In this document: one piece after another, positions 38,341-39,326 of the stretch
How the letters are laid out: each line of letters begins with the position of its first letter
How positions within the stretch are numbered: the first letter of the stretch is position 1
Source: an uncultured Oscillospiraceae bacterium
GTDB lineage: Bacteria; Bacillota; Clostridia; Oscillospirales; Oscillospiraceae
Direction of reading: 5' to 3'
Length of the DNA: 39,326 nucleotides
Assembly (NCBI GenBank): GCA_944387015.1
Contig: CALXDH010000022.1
Coordinates: 1-39,326, forward strand
Position numbers and translations under genes: made by a program
The notes under the pieces: generated by a model
What the model was told of the DNA's origin: nothing
The model's input: the letters and a program-made list of their open reading frames with translations, nothing else
The model's database searches: none

Positions 38341-38649
38341 TCACACTCCTCCCAGCTGACGGAACCGTTCCTCGTCGAACCCCGGATTGACTTCCCGTGC
38401 TGTCTTTTCCGGCTCCCCCGCCAGTTGACGCAGCAAATGCTCCATCTGGCGCCCCGTCAGTGCTTCCAGCACGGCGGTCTCGTTGTCAAACGCCGGCCCT
38501 CCCTGAAAAAAACAGCATTCTTTCAAAATATGGGCGTTGCACAGCAGTACCCGCTCCAGCGGATCGTCCGCCATCTCCCGGCAGGTCCGCCAGATGGTCA
38601 GCAGCCGTGCCGCCGTGGGCGGACGCAGTTCGTCGATTTGAGGGTTCAT
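38341..38649 (-). CDS. Small tail protein in the chaperone (XkdN) position
   Basis: A 102-aa protein starting MNPQIDELRPPTAARLLTIWRTCREMADDPLERVLLCNAHILKECCFFQGGPAF. Helical, with two cysteines in ECCFF. Its ATG overlaps the tube stop as ATGA. In PBSX the gene after the tube is xkdN, an assembly chaperone; the sequence here is too short and divergent to say more than that it occupies this place. No frameshift site of the gpG-GT type is obvious. Confidence 0.6.
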   Translation of the reverse strand: MNPQIDELRPPTAARLLTIWRTCREMADDPLERVLLCNAHILKECCFFQGGPAFDNETAVLEALTGRQMEHLLRQLAGEPEKTAREVNPGFDEERFRQLGGV

Positions 38650-39029
38650 GCCGTGGCCTCCAGCCGCTTGGATGCCACCACCGTGATTTTTTCCGCCACC
38701 ATGGCGTTGAGCTGTCCCTCCTCGTGGATCGCGCTCCACTCACAGCCGCTGTAAATGATCTTCCGGTCCGGCTTGCAGATGACCAGGGAAAAGTCCTGCA
38801 AATCATAGAAGTTGATGCCGTCAGACACCGCCTCGTCCGTGGCGTATAGGCGGGTCAGCTCCAGGGTGTACTGCTTTTGTCCCTCAATGGTAGCCACCGG
38901 CTCGTTTTCGCCGAAGGCCTCCACGCTCTGGCTGGACTTGGTGGCCTTGGCGGTGTAGCTCTGCACCACCGCCACCTTTTTTCCATCCAGCTCCAGATAG
39001 ATGTCGGAGCTGGTCGGGAATCCGTTCAT
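38646..39029 (-). CDS. XkdM-type tail tube protein
   Basis: A 127-aa tail tube protein: MNGFPTSSDIYLELDGKKVAVVQSYTAKATKSSQSVEAFGENEPVATIEGQKQYTLELTRLYATDE and a C-terminal IYSGCEWSAIHEEGQLNAMVAEKITVVASKRLEAT, the XkdM (DUF2001) pattern. It stacks in hexameric rings to form the inner tube pushed into the target cell by sheath contraction. It follows the sheath gene by 19 bases. Confidence 0.88.
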   Translation of the reverse strand: MNGFPTSSDIYLELDGKKVAVVQSYTAKATKSSQSVEAFGENEPVATIEGQKQYTLELTRLYATDEAVSDGINFYDLQDFSLVICKPDRKIIYSGCEWSAIHEEGQLNAMVAEKITVVASKRLEATA

Positions 39030-39048
39030 ACTCGCTTTCTCTCCCTTC

Positions 39049-39326
39049 TTACACAGTGATGTGCACCGTCAGATAGATCTGGTTGAGGCCGTGGGCCACG
39101 GCAAAGCTGAACTCCACTAGGCACACCGTAGGATCGTCCTCCGAAGCCGTCACCGTCACATCCCCGTACTCATCAATGATCTCCGCCTTTTTCTTTTTCT
39201 CCAGCTCCACGATCACCTGAGAGCGGATGGCGCTGCGGGTCTGGGCAGTGTTCTTGGTGCGGGTGAACTTGCTGCGCAGGGAGTTGCGTACAGAGGGGAT
39301 GAGGTCATCCACGATCAAGATGGTGG
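39049..39326 (-). CDS. Tail sheath protein, C-terminal end only
   Basis: The frame is open to the window edge; the visible C-terminal 91 residues include TILIVDDLIPSVRNSLRSKFT, RSAIRSQVIVELEKKKKAEIIDEYGD and CLVEFSFAVAHGLNQIYLTVHITV, typical of the C-terminal beta-strand arm of contractile tail sheaths (XkdK type). The arm links neighbouring sheath subunits. The rest of the gene lies to the right. Confidence 0.88.
   Translation of the reverse strand, partial: TILIVDDLIPSVRNSLRSKFTRTKNTAQTRSAIRSQVIVELEKKKKAEIIDEYGDVTVTASEDDPTVCLVEFSFAVAHGLNQIYLTVHITV

Larger units (their letters stand above)
33928..39326 (-). mobile_element. Contractile-tail baseplate locus (PBSX-like), right end outside
   Basis: A minus-strand operon with genes in the order sheath, tube, small protein, 158-aa unknown, XkdP, XkdQ, spike, XkdS, XkdT, XkdU, with start/stop overlaps throughout. 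It stops at a terminator shared with a chromosomal gene. No integrase or attachment site is visible. It may be a second prophage, a remnant or a tail-like particle. Confidence 0.8.

Noticed and set aside
1-39326. CRISPR array, rRNA or tRNA genes
   Set aside because: No regularly spaced direct repeats with unique spacers were seen, and no cloverleaf or rRNA-like segment apart from the tmRNA.

Overview
The window looks like a piece of a fairly GC-rich chromosome from an anaerobic Firmicute, most likely a Clostridia member of the Oscillospiraceae type (inferred from the WalRK-YycH-YycI-YycJ-RlmH block, strong AGGAGG ribosome sites, sigma-A type promoters and the tmRNA/SmpB sequences). It has three parts: most of an integrated tailed prophage (1 to about 19.56 kb), a stretch of conserved chromosomal genes (about 19.56-33.9 kb), and the start of a second phage-derived locus encoding a contractile-tail baseplate (33.9 kb to the right edge).

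Prophage 1 runs leftward from its control region. Late genes at the left edge (minus strand): HNH endonuclease, GC-rich probable cos region, DNA methyltransferase, P27-type small terminase, large terminase, a small membrane protein, HK97-type portal, and the first codons of the next head gene. Early genes (minus strand, about 14.9 to 5.3 kb): Cro-like and other HTH regulators, a replication initiator whose gene contains a six-unit repeat array beside an AT-rich block (candidate origin), DnaB helicase, ParA, a ParB-XRE-DUF551 fusion, SSB, many small unknown genes, and an HUH-type Rep protein. Rightward genes (plus strand): a small membrane protein, an S24 (LexA/CI-like) repressor, two accessory genes (a SAP-domain protein and a stand-alone HSDR_N nuclease-like protein) and a tyrosine integrase that abuts the 3' end of ssrA (tmRNA).

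The most striking signal is a 17-bp palindrome, GTGTCCGAWTCGGACAC. I find seven copies in the 19.4 kb of prophage and none in the other 20 kb. Four lie in gene junctions. Three lie inside coding sequences (ssb, parB, repressor), always in the same reading frame and always in linker or terminal segments. With ParA/ParB on the same element, this could be a dispersed centromere (as in the N15 phage-plasmid) or a stoperator-like array for the repressor. Two copies belong to a nearly identical 42-bp leader in front of the SAP and HSDR_N genes. Other signals are a candidate antisense RNA inside the early operon, a candidate SOS box before the integrase, and two genes (host smpB, phage dnaB) whose best-placed start codon appears to be ACG.

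The chromosomal part holds ssrA, an SDR oxidoreductase, a cyclophilin, a membrane protein and smpB in one minus-strand group. Divergent from smpB is a plus-strand group: a Nudix hydrolase, walR, walK, yycH, yycI, murA, walJ/yycJ, rlmH, a DUF2007-like protein, a phospho-sugar mutase, then a DUF134 regulator with a NifX/NifB-type metal-binding partner. The group reads as cell-wall homeostasis genes.

The right-hand phage locus (minus strand) encodes tail sheath, tail tube, a small protein in the chaperone position, a 158-aa unknown protein where the tape measure is expected, then XkdP, XkdQ, a spike-like protein, XkdS, XkdT and XkdU homologues. It stops directly at a terminator shared with the NifX-like gene, with no tape measure, fibre, holin or lysin gene in the visible part.
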